Shown: positions 16,903 to 25,970 of the stretch, piece by piece
How the letters are laid out: each line of letters opens with the position of its first letter
Numbering within the stretch: position 1 is the stretch's first letter
Assembly: GCF_001940455.1 (NCBI RefSeq)
Contig: NZ_MKQR01000009.1
Location: 471,074-535,073 of the forward strand
Direction of reading: 5' to 3'
DNA from: Actinokineospora bangkokensis
Lineage (GTDB): Bacteria; Actinomycetota; Actinomycetes; Mycobacteriales; Pseudonocardiaceae
DNA: 64,000 bases
Notes under the pieces: generated by a model
What the model was told of the DNA's origin: nothing
Database searches by the model: none
Seen by the model: only the letters and a program-made list of their open reading frames with translations
Translations under genes and position numbers: made by a program

Positions 16903-18126
16903 TCAGCCCGGTTCGGCGGACGGGACGGTGAGCACGAGGATGGCGGTGTCGTCGGTGGCCTTCGGGGCGTAGGCGGTGAGCCGGGCGATGAGGTCGTCCG
17001 CGATGGCCGCGGCGGTGCGACCGGGGAACGCCGTCGCCAGCTCGGACAGGCACTGCTCGCCGAACATCCCGCCGTCCGCGCCCCGCGCCTCGATGAGGCC
17101 GTCGCTGTAGAGCAGCAGGGTGTCGCCGGGGCCGAGGCGGGTCGTGGTGGTCACGACCCGCACGTCCGGGAACACGCCGATGAGCTGCCCGCCCGGGGTG
17201 GTCAGCTCGTGCACGCCGCCGTCCGCCCTGGTCAGCAGCGGCGGCGGGTGCCCGCCGGAGGCCAGCACGGCGGTGAACCCGTCGCCGTCGCGGGTCAGCA
17301 CGCCGAAGACCGCGGTGCAGAACCGCATCCGGTCGGTGTGCACCTGCTGGAGCAGCACGTCGTTGAGGTTGGCCAGCACCGCGGCCGGGTCGCCGACGTG
17401 CGCCGCCGCCGAGCGCAGCGTGTAGCGGGCCGCGGAGGTCAGCACGGCCGCGTCGGGGCCCTTGCCGCAGACGTCACCGAGGAACACCCCCCAGCGGTCC
17501 GGCGTGATCGGGAACAGGTCGTAGAAGTCTCCGCCGACCCGGTCGGAGGAGGCGACGTGGTAGTGCGCGGCGGCGTCGAGCCCCGGCACCGGCGGCAGGC
17601 TCGGCGGCAGCAGGGTCCGCTGCAGGATCTCGGTGAGCCGCTGCAGCCGGGCCCGCTCCCGCTCCACCGCGTCGCGCTCGCGGTCGGCCTCCTGCCTGGC
17701 CCGCAGCAGCTCCTGCTCGTAGGCGCGCCGGTGCGTGGCGTCGAGCAGGGTGATGCGGACCAGCCGGGGTTCGCCGTCCGCGCCCGCGCGCACCGCGGCG
17801 TTGACCAGCACCGGCAGCCTGCGGCCGTCGGCGGCGCTGATCTCGAAGGCGATCTCGCGGACCTCCCCGCCCATCCGCAGCAGCGGCGCGAAGTGGGTCT
17901 CGTGGAAGACCTTGCCGCCGAAGGTGAGCAGGTCGGCGAAGCGCAGCCTGCCGACCAGCTCCTCCCTGCCGCGGCCGAGCCAGCCCAGCAGGGTCGCGTT
18001 GACCGTGGTGATGGTCCCGTCCGGCAGCGTCGAGAGGTAGCCGCAGGGGGCGTTGTCGAACAGGTCCCGCAGGTCGTGCGGGTCGCCGTGCTCGATCGGG
18101 GGCGGTGCCCCGCCCGGGTCCACCAC
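16903..18126 (-). CDS. rsbP: PAS-PP2C phosphatase, RsbP-like
   Basis: 407 residues: an N-terminal PAS domain (about 20-140; DNAPCGYLSTLPDG, then FHETHFAPLLRMGGEV), a charged coiled linker (about 145-185) and a SpoIIE/PP2C phosphatase (DRVGGDFYD, GDVCGKGPDAAV, GGHPPPLL, LLLYSDGL, TDDTAILVL) with the metal-binding aspartates. In Bacillus, RsbP dephosphorylates the anti-anti-sigma factor RsbV during energy stress and needs the hydrolase RsbQ. Here the rsbQ-like gene lies immediately upstream, nine bases away, in the same order as in Bacillus. The target here is unknown; an anti-sigma-type kinase is encoded at 19.5 kb, but no RsbV-like gene is in view. Confidence 0.9.
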   Translation of the reverse strand: MVDPGGAPPPIEHGDPHDLRDLFDNAPCGYLSTLPDGTITTVNATLLGWLGRGREELVGRLRFADLLTFGGKVFHETHFAPLLRMGGEVREIAFEISAADGRRLPVLVNAAVRAGADGEPRLVRITLLDATHRRAYEQELLRARQEADRERDAVERERARLQRLTEILQRTLLPPSLPPVPGLDAAAHYHVASSDRVGGDFYDLFPITPDRWGVFLGDVCGKGPDAAVLTSAARYTLRSAAAHVGDPAAVLANLNDVLLQQVHTDRMRFCTAVFGVLTRDGDGFTAVLASGGHPPPLLTRADGGVHELTTPGGQLIGVFPDVRVVTTTTRLGPGDTLLLYSDGLIEARGADGGMFGEQCLSELATAFPGRTAAAIADDLIARLTAYAPKATDDTAILVLTVPSAEPG

Positions 18127-18135
18127 GGGCGGGCC

Positions 18136-18972
18136 CTACCGGCCCCTGGCCGCGGCGAGCCGGTCGAGGAAGCCGCGCAGCGCGGCGGCGGTCTCCTCCG
18201 GCGCGCTCAGGTGCGGGCAGTGGCCGGTGGCGTCGAGCAGCTCCAGCTCGCTGCCGGGGATCGCGTCGCGCACGTACTCGCCGACGACGACCGGGGCGAT
18301 GATGTCCTGCCTGCACTGGAGGATGAGCGTCGGGTGCGCCACCGAGGGCAGGTCGGCGCGGTTGTCCGCGGTGAAGGTGACGCGGGCGAAGTGGCGGGCG
18401 ATCTGCGGGTCGGTGCGGCAGAAGCTCGCGGTGAGGTCGGCGCCGAGGTCCGGCCGGTCGGGCACGCCCATGATCGCCGGGGCCATGGTGGCCGACCAGC
18501 CCAGGTAGTTGCTCTCCACCGCCTCCAGCAGCTCCTCGACGTCGGCCTCGGTGAAGCCGCCGACGTAGTCGCCGTCGTTGAGGTAGCGGGGGGAGGGGCC
18601 GACCAGCACCAGCCCGGCGAAGCGGTCGGGGACCCGCGCCGCGGCCAGCACGCCGATCACCGCGCTCACCGAGTGCCCGACGAAGACGACGTCGCGCAGG
18701 TCCAGCGCCTCGCAGAGCTCCACCACGTCGCGGGCGTACCCGCCCAGGTCGGCGTAGCGCCGCGGCGACCACGCGCCGAGGTCCGACCCGCCCGCGCCCA
18801 CGTGGTCGAACAGCACGACCCGGTGGTCGTCGGTGAACCGCGGGGCCACCGACCGCCAGGTGTTGCTGTCGCAGCCGAAGCCGTGGGAGAACAGCAGCAC
18901 CGGCCCGTCACCGCCGCCCGCGCTGGTGACGTTGTTCCTGCGGATGACGTCAGTACCGGTGGTGTTGTGCAT
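18136..18972 (-). CDS. rsbQ: RsbQ-like alpha/beta hydrolase
   Basis: A 278-residue alpha/beta hydrolase very close to Bacillus RsbQ in sequence: GFGCDSNTW, DHVGAGGSDL, nucleophile Ser101 in VGHSVSAVIG, LVGPSPRYLND, ESNYLGWSATMAP, and the histidine in TGHCPHLS. The RsbQ/D14/KAI2 group binds a small hydrophobic ligand, and RsbQ is an obligate activator of RsbP through its PAS domain. The partner gene follows nine bases downstream. Start at ATG 18972 gives the usual length; longer readings upstream run into the VOC gene. Confidence 0.92.
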   Translation of the reverse strand: MHNTTGTDVIRRNNVTSAGGGDGPVLLFSHGFGCDSNTWRSVAPRFTDDHRVVLFDHVGAGGSDLGAWSPRRYADLGGYARDVVELCEALDLRDVVFVGHSVSAVIGVLAAARVPDRFAGLVLVGPSPRYLNDGDYVGGFTEADVEELLEAVESNYLGWSATMAPAIMGVPDRPDLGADLTASFCRTDPQIARHFARVTFTADNRADLPSVAHPTLILQCRQDIIAPVVVGEYVRDAIPGSELELLDATGHCPHLSAPEETAAALRGFLDRLAAARGR

Positions 18973-18995
18973 CGGGGTCAGTATCGCACCACCGC

Positions 18996-19376
18996 TCAGC
19001 CGCGGCTGCCCTGCCCGCGCAGCTGGGTGAGGGCCAGGGTGTTGCCGTCCGGGTCGCGCAGCACCACCCCGCGCACCCACGCCGAGCCGCTGAAGTGGTC
19101 CTCCACCCGCACCCCGTGGTCGTCGAGCCTGCGCACGGCCGAGGGCAGGTCGTCGACCCGCACGGTGCAGATGCCCCCGCCCGCCCGCGCCGGGTCGACC
19201 ACGAGCTGCACGGACTGCCCGGAGCTGAGGTACCAGTCGGCGGCCACGCCGTCGAAGTGCTCGTCGGCGGGTTGGCCCACCGCGCGGGTGAACCACTCCG
19301 CGCTCCGCCGCAGGTCGGTGACGGGCAGCAGGGCGAGCAGGGTCACGAAGTCCCCGGCCCGGTCGTGGCGGCCCAT
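18996..19376 (-). CDS. VOC (glyoxalase/bleomycin-resistance fold) family protein
   Basis: 126 residues with two beta-alpha-beta-beta-beta repeats typical of the vicinal oxygen chelate fold: LLPVTDLRRSAEWFTRAVG at the start of the first repeat and VVLRDPDGNTLAL at the end of the second. Many such proteins are dioxygenases, isomerases or drug-binding proteins; ligands here are not clear. ATG 19376 has GGAGG nine bases upstream. It ends 23 bases before the rsbQ-like gene and may be cotranscribed. Confidence 0.85.
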   Translation of the reverse strand: MGRHDRAGDFVTLLALLPVTDLRRSAEWFTRAVGQPADEHFDGVAADWYLSSGQSVQLVVDPARAGGGICTVRVDDLPSAVRRLDDHGVRVEDHFSGSAWVRGVVLRDPDGNTLALTQLRGQGSRG

Positions 19377-19515
19377 GCGCCCGTCCTCCCGTCCTCCCGC
19401 CTCCCGCTGGCTCTACCCGCGCCCGGGGCAGATCATGCGGCGGGCTGCCCGGGCTGCCAGACTCGGCGGGCACCCCGGGCCCGGCGCGGGCCCCGCGGCG
19501 AGTGGATGAGGAGCG

Positions 19516-19935
19516 ATGGGCGACAGCGCGGGCCCCCGGGTCGACACCCCGGCGCAGTTCAGCACCGAGATCGGCGGCCACAGCGCGCAGCTCGGGTCGG
19601 TGCGCGCACTGCTCGGCGGCTGGCTGGCCGACCACGGCTTCGCCCGCGGCCAGGCCACCGACCTGCTGCTCGCCGTCGACGAGGCCGCCGCCAACAGCAT
19701 CGAGCACGGCTACCGGGGCGCGGGCCCCGGCCCGGTGCGGATCACCGCCGTGGTCGAGGCCGGGCTGCTGGTCGTCACCGTCTCCGACGACGGGTGCTGG
19801 CGCACGCCGGACCCCACCCCGGTCGGCCTGCGCGGGCGCGGGCTGGCGATCATGCGCGCGGTGTCGGACTCGGTCGACGTCGAGACCGGCCAGGGCACCA
19901 CGGTGACCCTGCGCGTCGCCGTCGCCCCCGCGTAG
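19516..19935 (+). CDS. Anti-sigma-type ATP-binding protein (RsbW/SpoIIAB-like HATPase)
   Basis: 139 residues forming one GHKL ATPase domain: N-box DEAAANSIEHGY, G1-type SDDGCW, G2-type GLRGRGLAIMRAVSD, ending in GTTVTLRV. This subgroup in actinomycetes holds sigma factors or acts on anti-sigma antagonists by serine phosphorylation. It is divergent from the VOC-rsbQ-rsbP genes, so it is a plausible part of the same partner-switching pathway, but there is no anti-anti-sigma gene beside it. Start ATG 19516 follows GAGGAG at short distance. Confidence 0.85.
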   Translation: MGDSAGPRVDTPAQFSTEIGGHSAQLGSVRALLGGWLADHGFARGQATDLLLAVDEAAANSIEHGYRGAGPGPVRITAVVEAGLLVVTVSDDGCWRTPDPTPVGLRGRGLAIMRAVSDSVDVETGQGTTVTLRVAVAPA

Positions 19936-20050
19936 GGGCGTCCACCCCTCCCTGCCGGGCCCGCTGTCGTCCTCGCCCGCCCGTCGACCTGCCGCGTCAC
20001 CCCGTTGGCCGCTGGCCCCCGCACGCCGTCGCGGGCCAGGGTGTTCAGCG

Positions 20051-20085
20051 GGTGACTAGCCGGTCACCCGAACCTAGGTTACGGT
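20051..20085 (+). promoter_or_regulatory. PadR promoter with two palindromic operators
   Basis: GTGACT (20052-20057), 17 bases, TAGGTT (20075-20080) is a plausible promoter; an alternative -10 is TACGGT (20080-20085), seven bases before the GTG at 20093. The inverted repeat GGTGAC-N6-GTCACC (20051-20068) covers the -35 box and the palindrome AACCTAGGTT (20071-20080) covers the -10, so a regulator bound here would block transcription. Autoregulation by PadR is inferred. Confidence 0.5.
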
Positions 20086-20626
20086 GACACATGTGTGGAT
20101 CGAGGTGCTGCTGCTGTCCAAGCTCTCCCGGGGGCCGCTGCACGGCTACGAGCTGCGCAAGGAGGTCGAGGCCTCGACCGGGCGCACGCTGTCGAACAAC
20201 TCGCTCTACCCCACCCTGCGGCGCTTCGTCGACGCGGGCGCGGTGACGCGCAGCGCCGAGGAGCAGGAGGCCAAGCCGCCCCGGCACGTCTACACGATCA
20301 CCGACGTGGGCCGGGAACTGCTGCACGACGTGCTCACCGACTTCCCGGACGAGGTCGCGCGCAGCGAGGCCGAGTTCCTGGCCAGGGTGGGCAACTTCGG
20401 CAGGCTCCGACCGGACGAGCGGGTGCGCGTCGTCGACACCCGCGACCGGGCGGTCGCCGAGGAGCTGGACCGGCTCGGCGCGCTGGCGCTGACCCAGGAC
20501 GACCCGTGGAGCCGCGCGGTGCTGCAGGAGGTCTGCGCGCGCCTGGTGGCCGAGCGGGGGTGGTTGGCCCGCCTGCGCGAGCGGGCGGCCGCCGAGCCGG
20601 AGTCCGCGACCGAGCAGGACACTTGA
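20084..20626 (+). CDS. PadR family transcriptional regulator
   Basis: 180 residues with the N-terminal PadR winged helix ([48 protein letters not shown]) followed by a helical C-terminal dimerisation region. PadR proteins usually repress adjacent transport or detoxification genes and release on binding a small aromatic ligand. It is the first gene of an operon with a P450 (13 bases downstream) and a ferredoxin. GTG 20084 is the longest start; GTG 20093 fits the promoter better. Confidence 0.88.
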   Translation: MTHVWIEVLLLSKLSRGPLHGYELRKEVEASTGRTLSNNSLYPTLRRFVDAGAVTRSAEEQEAKPPRHVYTITDVGRELLHDVLTDFPDEVARSEAEFLARVGNFGRLRPDERVRVVDTRDRAVAEELDRLGALALTQDDPWSRAVLQEVCARLVAERGWLARLRERAAAEPESATEQDT

Positions 20627-20639
20627 GGAGGGGACTGCC

Positions 20640-21857
20640 ATGACCACCACCGACACCGCGGCGCCTCGGCTGCCGTTCGACCGGCCCGACGCGCTGGCCG
20701 CCGCGCCGATCTTCGCCGCGCTGCGCCAGCAGGGCCCGGTCGTGCGCGTGATCACCCCGGCGGGCGACCCGGCCTGGCTGGTCACGTCCTACGACGCGGT
20801 CCGCGAGGTGTTCCGGGACAAGCGCTTCGGCCGCTCGCACCCGGCCCCGGAGCAGGCCGCGCGCATCTCGCACGCGGCGATCCAGGACGGCCCCAGCGGC
20901 GACTACGAGACCGAGGAGCGCGACCACAAGCGGATGCGCCGGATGCTGGCGCCCGCGTTCTCCGCGCCCCGCATGCGCGCGCTGACCGACCGGGTCACCG
21001 AGCTGGCCACCGAGCTGCTCGACGCGATGGAGGCCCGGCACGCCGCCGCGCCGGACGAGCCGGTCGACCTCTACGAGTCGCTGGCCTTCCCGCTGCCGGT
21101 GCTGGTGATCTGCGAGCTGCTGGGCGTGCCCTACGCCGACCGGGCCATGTTCCGCGACCTGTCCGAGCGCATCGCGGTCTTCGACGGCGGCGCCGACGCG
21201 CAGCGGGCGATGGCCGACTTCCGCGACTACATGCTGCGCCTGGCCGTGGCGAAGCGGTCGGACCCGCAGCCCGACGTCATCTCCGACCTGGTCGCCTTCC
21301 AGCGGGAGGACCCGACCTTCACCGACGACGACCTCGCCAGGCTCGCCGCGGGCCTGCTGTTCGCGGGCCACGAGACCACCGCGACCCGGATCAGCCTGGG
21401 CACCCTGCTGCTGCTGACCGACCTGTCCCGCCGCGACGAGTTCCTGGCCGACCCCGACGGCAAGGTCAACGACGTGGTCGAGGAGATCCTGCGGCTGACC
21501 GTCACCGGCGGCACCGGCCTGCTGCGCTACGCCCACGAGGACGTCGAGGTGGGCGGGGTGACGATCAACCGGGGCGACGCGGTGCTGGTGTCCATCGAGT
21601 CGGCCAACCGCGACGAGTCGGTGTTCGAGTCCCCGGACGACTACGACCCGGACCGCTCGCCGAACGTGCACGTCGCCTTCGGCCACGGCGCGCACGTGTG
21701 CATCGGGGCCAACCTGGCCCGCACCGAGCTGCGCGCGGTGTTCCCCATGATCTTCAAGCGGTTCCCGGGGCTCACCCTGGCCAAGCCGCTGGAGCAGATC
21801 GCCGTCCGGCACAACCGGGTCGCAGGCGGCGTCGACGAGGTCCCGGTGACCTGGTGA
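20640..21857 (+). CDS. Cytochrome P450 of the PadR operon (CYP105-like)
   Basis: A 405-residue soluble P450 with I-helix AGHETT (242-247), ExxR E282-R285 in EEILR, and heme loop [10 protein letters not shown] with Cys354. It resembles the CYP105-type group used for xenobiotics or late tailoring steps. ATG 20640 follows GGAGGGG. It lies 13 bases after the padR stop and 10 bases before the ferredoxin start, so all three are coexpressed. Substrate unknown; PadR control suggests an inducible response to a small molecule. Confidence 0.93.
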   Translation: MTTTDTAAPRLPFDRPDALAAAPIFAALRQQGPVVRVITPAGDPAWLVTSYDAVREVFRDKRFGRSHPAPEQAARISHAAIQDGPSGDYETEERDHKRMRRMLAPAFSAPRMRALTDRVTELATELLDAMEARHAAAPDEPVDLYESLAFPLPVLVICELLGVPYADRAMFRDLSERIAVFDGGADAQRAMADFRDYMLRLAVAKRSDPQPDVISDLVAFQREDPTFTDDDLARLAAGLLFAGHETTATRISLGTLLLLTDLSRRDEFLADPDGKVNDVVEEILRLTVTGGTGLLRYAHEDVEVGGVTINRGDAVLVSIESANRDESVFESPDDYDPDRSPNVHVAFGHGAHVCIGANLARTELRAVFPMIFKRFPGLTLAKPLEQIAVRHNRVAGGVDEVPVTW

Positions 21858-21867
21858 GGAGGCGGTC

Positions 21868-22065
21868 GTGAAGGTCGTGGCCGACAAGGAGCTGTGCGTC
21901 GGGGCCGGGCAGTGCGCCATGGTGGCCGAGCGCGTGTTCACCCAGGACGACTCCGACGGCACGGTGGTGGTGCTCAAGGAGGTCCCCGACGCGGGCGAGG
22001 AGGCCGACGCCCGCCAGGCGGTGCTGATCTGCCCGTCGGGCGCGCTGTCCCTCGACGAGTCCTGA
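21868..22065 (+). CDS. [3Fe-4S] ferredoxin, P450 redox partner
   Basis: 65 residues with the single-cluster pattern CVGAGQC...CPSGAL (three cysteines, alanine-type residue in place of the fourth), typical of actinomycete ferredoxins encoded beside P450s. It passes electrons from a ferredoxin reductase to the P450. GTG 21868 follows GAGGAGG. It could also serve the lone P450 of the biosynthetic cluster 5 kb away. Confidence 0.93.
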   Translation: MKVVADKELCVGAGQCAMVAERVFTQDDSDGTVVVLKEVPDAGEEADARQAVLICPSGALSLDES

Positions 22066-22070
22066 GCCGG

Positions 22071-22105
22071 GCGGCCCTCGGGTGGTTGCGCCACCCGGGG
22101 GCCGC
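22071..22105 (+). terminator. Hairpin terminator after the ferredoxin gene
   Basis: Fifteen-base arms (22071-22085 and 22091-22105, one G-T pair) around a five-base loop, six bases after the ferredoxin stop. Confidence 0.7.
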
Positions 22106-22182
22106 TGGGTCTTCCCGGCACCAGGGCGGTGAATCCCACGCTAGGGTGACCGGCGTTCGGTGAACTTGTCCCGGGAGGGTCG

Positions 22183-23373
22183 ATGTCCCTGCGCCGCAGT
22201 GCCCCGCTCGCCGCCTGCGCCGTCGCGGCGGCCGCGCTGGTGGCCCCTCCCGCGGCGGTGGCCGCGGCGGGCCCCAGCACCCTGCCCGCGTCGCAGTACA
22301 CGCTGTCGGCGGACTACCACCGGTTCGACGCGGTGAACTCCGCCCTGGTGTCGACGCTGGGCACGGCGCCGGTGCGCACCGTGATGGACAACGCCAACCA
22401 CGACCGCACCGCGCTGCCCTCGACGTTCGCGCCCACCGGGCTCGCGGGCGGGTTCCGGTTCGACTCGGCGGACAACTCCGACTGCAAGAGCTACCCGCAG
22501 GGCATCACCACCAGCCGCGACGCCGTGGGCACCGCCGACGGCGGCAACTACGACGGCCACCAGCTCGTCGTGGTGAGCTGGTACACCAAGGACGCGTGCG
22601 ACGGCGCCCAGGAGCGCAGCCGCCTCACGCTGGTGGACTGGGACGCGACCTACCCGAACAAGTACCGCAAGGTGCTGCTCGTCGAGCCCACCGGCAGCAC
22701 CGCGACGCCCAGCTTCAAGGACATCCCCGTCCACGCGGGCGGGGTGTCCTGGTACGGCGACTACCTCTATGTCGCGGAGACTGGCAAGGGGATGCGCGTG
22801 TTCGACATGCGCAAGATCCTCAAGGTCGACACCGGCGGCACCGCCGACCAGATCGGCCGCCAGCCCGACGGCAGCTACCACGCGCACAACTACGCCTACG
22901 CGCTGCCGCAGGTCGGCACCGTCACCGCCGCCACCACGTCCGGGACCCCGTTGGTGTGGTCGACGATCTCGCTGGACCGGGTCAGCCGCTCGATCGTGAT
23001 GACCGAGTACACCTGCCAGTCCGGCTGCACGTCCTACCCCAACCGCGGCCCCCGCGCCGTCCGGTTCCCCTTCGCCGCGGGCACCCCGACCTTCGCGGCC
23101 ACGACCACGGCGTCCCAGGCGCTGAGCCTGCCCTGGTACAAGCTCAACGGGGTGGCCTCCCACAACGGGCGCTGGTGGTTCGCCTCCTCCGGGGCCAAGC
23201 AGCTCTACTACTGGACCCCGTCGGCCGGTGCCACCACCCACGCCTGGGTGGGCTCGGCGGAGAGCATCAGCTACTGGGAGGACGGCACCGGCCCGGACCT
23301 GCTGTGGTCCTTGCAGGAGGGTGCTGGCTCCCGCAACGTCTTCGCCGTCGAGCAGGCCGCCTACGGCAGCTGA
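22183..23373 (+). CDS. Secreted protein of unknown function, beta-propeller-like
   Basis: 396 residues with a Sec signal peptide (MSLRRSAPLAACAVAAAALV, cleavage near AVAAA-GP). The mature part has repeated blocks of aromatic and glycine-rich beta sequence (QLVVVSWYTK, GGVSWYGDYLYVAETGKGMRVFDM, HNGRWWFASSGAKQLYYWTP), which suggests a propeller of four or more blades. Two cysteine pairs may form disulfides. I do not recognise an enzyme motif. ATG 22183 follows GGGAGG. It stands alone, with its own promoter region (a TAGGGT lies at 22141). Confidence 0.8.
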   Translation: MSLRRSAPLAACAVAAAALVAPPAAVAAAGPSTLPASQYTLSADYHRFDAVNSALVSTLGTAPVRTVMDNANHDRTALPSTFAPTGLAGGFRFDSADNSDCKSYPQGITTSRDAVGTADGGNYDGHQLVVVSWYTKDACDGAQERSRLTLVDWDATYPNKYRKVLLVEPTGSTATPSFKDIPVHAGGVSWYGDYLYVAETGKGMRVFDMRKILKVDTGGTADQIGRQPDGSYHAHNYAYALPQVGTVTAATTSGTPLVWSTISLDRVSRSIVMTEYTCQSGCTSYPNRGPRAVRFPFAAGTPTFAATTTASQALSLPWYKLNGVASHNGRWWFASSGAKQLYYWTPSAGATTHAWVGSAESISYWEDGTGPDLLWSLQEGAGSRNVFAVEQAAYGS

Positions 23374-23425
23374 GGCGCCCAGCCCGGGACGGCGACCGCG
23401 CCCGCCGGTGGGCGCCAGCGGGCGC

Positions 23426-24073
23426 TCACCCCGCCGGGCTGACCTCCGTCGGGGCGCGCTCGCCGCTCAGGTCGCCCAGGATCGCCTCGCCCTTGGTCAG
23501 CCAGGCCAACCCGAACGCCATCGTCGCCACCGTCTCCAGCCACAGCGCGGGCCGCAGCTCGCCCGGGATGCCCAGCGGGCCGGACGCCACGATGAGCGCG
23601 AGGCTGCCGATGATCGCCAGGCCGCACGCCACGTACACCCGGTTGCGCGCGGCCTTGCGCGGGGTCGGGGTCGGGTCGTCGGACTTGCGGAACAGCACCA
23701 GGCAGAAGTAGGCCAGCGACAGGAAGAAGATCCCCGCGAAGACCAGGTGCAGCACCCCGATCAGCTTCGCGTGCTCGCTCGGGTCCGGCGGTGTCGTCGG
23801 CAGCAGCGCCAGCCCGATCGCCGCCACCGCCGCCACGTCGCTGGCGAGGTCGTCCACCCGGTCGTAGCCGCGGTAGGAGAACAGGAAAACCCCGATGGCG
23901 CACATCGCCCCGACGAAGATGTCGCGCACCGGGCTGTAGTAGTAGCCGCTGATCGAGCTGAGGACCCGCCCGTCGGCGAGGTACCCGCCCGCGATCAGCA
24001 CGAGCGGCAGCAGCAGCCCGAGGGTGCCGATGGCCCGCCGGAGGAACAGGTAGGAGTGGACGAGGCCCCGCAT
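23426..24073 (-). CDS. Multi-span membrane protein, unknown function
   Basis: 215 residues with about six hydrophobic helices (AIGTLGLLLPLVLIAGGYL, DIFVGAMCAIGVFLFSYRG, VAAVAAIGLALL, LHLVFAGIFFLSLAYFCLVLF, YVACGLAIIGSLALIVA, LWLETVATMAFGLAW) and a conserved-looking loop SSISGYYYSPVRDIF. It resembles small DUF998-like or uncharacterised membrane proteins of actinomycetes. ATG 24073 gives a normal start, and longer readings run through the neighbouring genes in a shadow frame. Role unknown. Confidence 0.8.
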   Translation of the reverse strand: MRGLVHSYLFLRRAIGTLGLLLPLVLIAGGYLADGRVLSSISGYYYSPVRDIFVGAMCAIGVFLFSYRGYDRVDDLASDVAAVAAIGLALLPTTPPDPSEHAKLIGVLHLVFAGIFFLSLAYFCLVLFRKSDDPTPTPRKAARNRVYVACGLAIIGSLALIVASGPLGIPGELRPALWLETVATMAFGLAWLTKGEAILGDLSGERAPTEVSPAG

Positions 24074-24286
24074 GGCCGCTCCCGGAGGTCGTGCGGCCCC
24101 CTCACGCGGCCGCAGGGTGTCGATCTCAGCGAACCATAGCCGCCTGCCCGTGTGCACCGCCGGACGTGCACGTCCGGCGTTCGCCACCGCCGGGCGCGGC
24201 CACGCCGCGCGACCGGTGCCGCCCATCGGGGCGGTCGTGCTCACCCGGGTGCGAGACTGGGTGCGCGACGACGGGAGGAGACCGGC

Positions 24287-25036
24287 ATGGCCGAGGAGAT
24301 CGAGGCGCCCGGTGGCGCGCTCGACGGGCCGACCCCGGGGCCGGGCGGGCGACCCGCGCCCGCGCTCGTCCTGCTCGACAAGGCCATCGGCCTGCAAGCG
24401 CCCCTGGTGCAGCGCAACATCGCGCGCGCCCGCCAGCGCAACCCGGAGGCGACCCCGGCGGAGGTCATCCGCACCCTGGAGCGCATGTACATCAGCGCTT
24501 TGGCGAGCACCGGGGCCGCGGTCGGGGGAGCGGCCGCCGCGCCCGCGGTCGGCACCGGCATCGCCCTGGCGCTCTCGGCGGGGGAGGCCTTCTCCTCGCT
24601 GGAGCTGAGCACCCTGTTCGTGCTGTCGGTCGCGGAGGTGCACGGCATCCGGCTCGACGAGGTCGAGCGCCGCCGCACGCTCGTGATGGGGATCCTGCTC
24701 GGCCAGTCCGGGTCCGCGACGATCGGCCGGGTCGCCGAGCGCACCGGCAAGCACTGGGGCCACCAGCTCGTCAGCAAGGTCCCCGCGGCGACGCTGCTGC
24801 GGATCAACAGCGTGCTGGGCAAGGACTTCGTGACCAAGTACGGCACCAAGCAGGGCGTCATCGTGCTGGGCCGGGTGGCCCCGTTCGGCATCGGCGCGGT
24901 CATCGGCGGCGGCGCCAACGCCACCCTCGCCGCCTTGGCCGTGCGGGCGGCCCGGCGCGCGTTCGGCCCTCCTCCCGAGTCGTGGCCCGGTCCCACCGTG
25001 GTGTTCCCGCCGGACCCGGGGACGCGGCGGGACTGA
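24287..25036 (+). CDS. EcsC-like family protein
   Basis: 249 residues. After a proline-rich start comes a helical domain with glycine/alanine-rich hydrophobic stretches (ASTGAAVGGAAAAPAVGTGIALALSAG split by charges, then LSTLFVLSVAEVHGI) and a late segment VAPFGIGAVIGGGANATLAALAV that could insert in membrane. The pattern is that of EcsC-like proteins found near stress genes; their biochemical role is unknown. ATG 24287 has GGGAGGAG at ideal distance. It is divergent from the membrane-protein gene and convergent with the GNAT gene. Confidence 0.75.
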   Translation: MAEEIEAPGGALDGPTPGPGGRPAPALVLLDKAIGLQAPLVQRNIARARQRNPEATPAEVIRTLERMYISALASTGAAVGGAAAAPAVGTGIALALSAGEAFSSLELSTLFVLSVAEVHGIRLDEVERRRTLVMGILLGQSGSATIGRVAERTGKHWGHQLVSKVPAATLLRINSVLGKDFVTKYGTKQGVIVLGRVAPFGIGAVIGGGANATLAALAVRAARRAFGPPPESWPGPTVVFPPDPGTRRD

Positions 25037-25056
25037 GGCTCGACCGCCTGTGCAGG

Positions 25057-25887
25057 TCAGCCCAGGGCGAGCATGACGGGTGTGATGCTGCGGGTGGCGT
25101 CGAACGGGAAGTCCGGGCCAAGCAACATGATGTCGGTGTCGAACCGGTGCTCCAGCCCGTGCGAGCGCGCCCAGGCCATCACCTCCGGCTGCCGGTGGTC
25201 GACGTCCACGCGCACCACCCCGGGCGCCGCCGCGGCGAGGTCGGACAGCAGTGCCAGGCCGGTCGCGGTGTCCGGGGCGGTGACGGGTCCGAGCACGGTC
25301 TGATCGATGTTGGGCCACGCCCCGCCGAACGCCACGACGCCGCAGTCCTCCACCACCCGGAACTGGTCGCAGAAGCCGGGCAGGGCAGCCATCAGCTCCG
25401 CCCGTGGCGCGCCGAAGACCGTGTTGTCCAGGGCGATCACCGCCTCCACGTCGGCGGCGGTCGCAGGACGGGAGACCCCCGCGGGGACCACCCCGCGGGG
25501 GACACCGACGTAGGTGGACGTCCGCCCGACCACGCGGAACCCCATCGACAGGTACAGCGGCCTGCCCATCGGGGTCGCCGTCAGCAGGGCCGTGGGCGCG
25601 CCGACCCGCGCCAGGGTTTCGCCCAGCACCCGCGCCCCGAAGCCGCGCCGGGCGTGCTCGGTCGCCACCAGCATCATGCTGATGGCGTTGACCGAGCCCC
25701 CGTACGGCGTGCCCACCACGACCGCGATGAGCCCGCCGCGCGGGTCGTCGACGCCGTGGACCTGACCGACCCGGAACAGCAGCCGCCACTTGTGCTCCTC
25801 GCGCGGCCACCCGCGGTCCGCGCCCAGGTCCAGGCACGCCCCCAGGTCGGTGAGGTCCAGCCTGCGGACCTCGGCATCGTTGCCCAC
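25057..25887 (-). CDS. GNAT family N-acetyltransferase, two-domain
   Basis: 276 residues. The N-terminal half carries the GNAT acetyl-CoA loop (MMLVATEHARRGFGARVLGETL) and the following ALLTATPMGRPLYLSMGF; the C-terminal half is a second, less conserved GNAT-like domain. This layout is common in actinomycete acetyltransferases of unknown substrate. GTG 25887 follows GGGAGGG. It is a single gene between convergent neighbours. Confidence 0.88.
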   Translation of the reverse strand: MGNDAEVRRLDLTDLGACLDLGADRGWPREEHKWRLLFRVGQVHGVDDPRGGLIAVVVGTPYGGSVNAISMMLVATEHARRGFGARVLGETLARVGAPTALLTATPMGRPLYLSMGFRVVGRTSTYVGVPRGVVPAGVSRPATAADVEAVIALDNTVFGAPRAELMAALPGFCDQFRVVEDCGVVAFGGAWPNIDQTVLGPVTAPDTATGLALLSDLAAAAPGVVRVDVDHRQPEVMAWARSHGLEHRFDTDIMLLGPDFPFDATRSITPVMLALG

Positions 25888-25970
25888 GGCTGCCCTCCCG
25901 GTCGATTTCGCGGGTCGCCCACCCTAGGGCGTCCGGCACGCCGCGCGCCCGTCCTTTTCCCCGACCGCGG

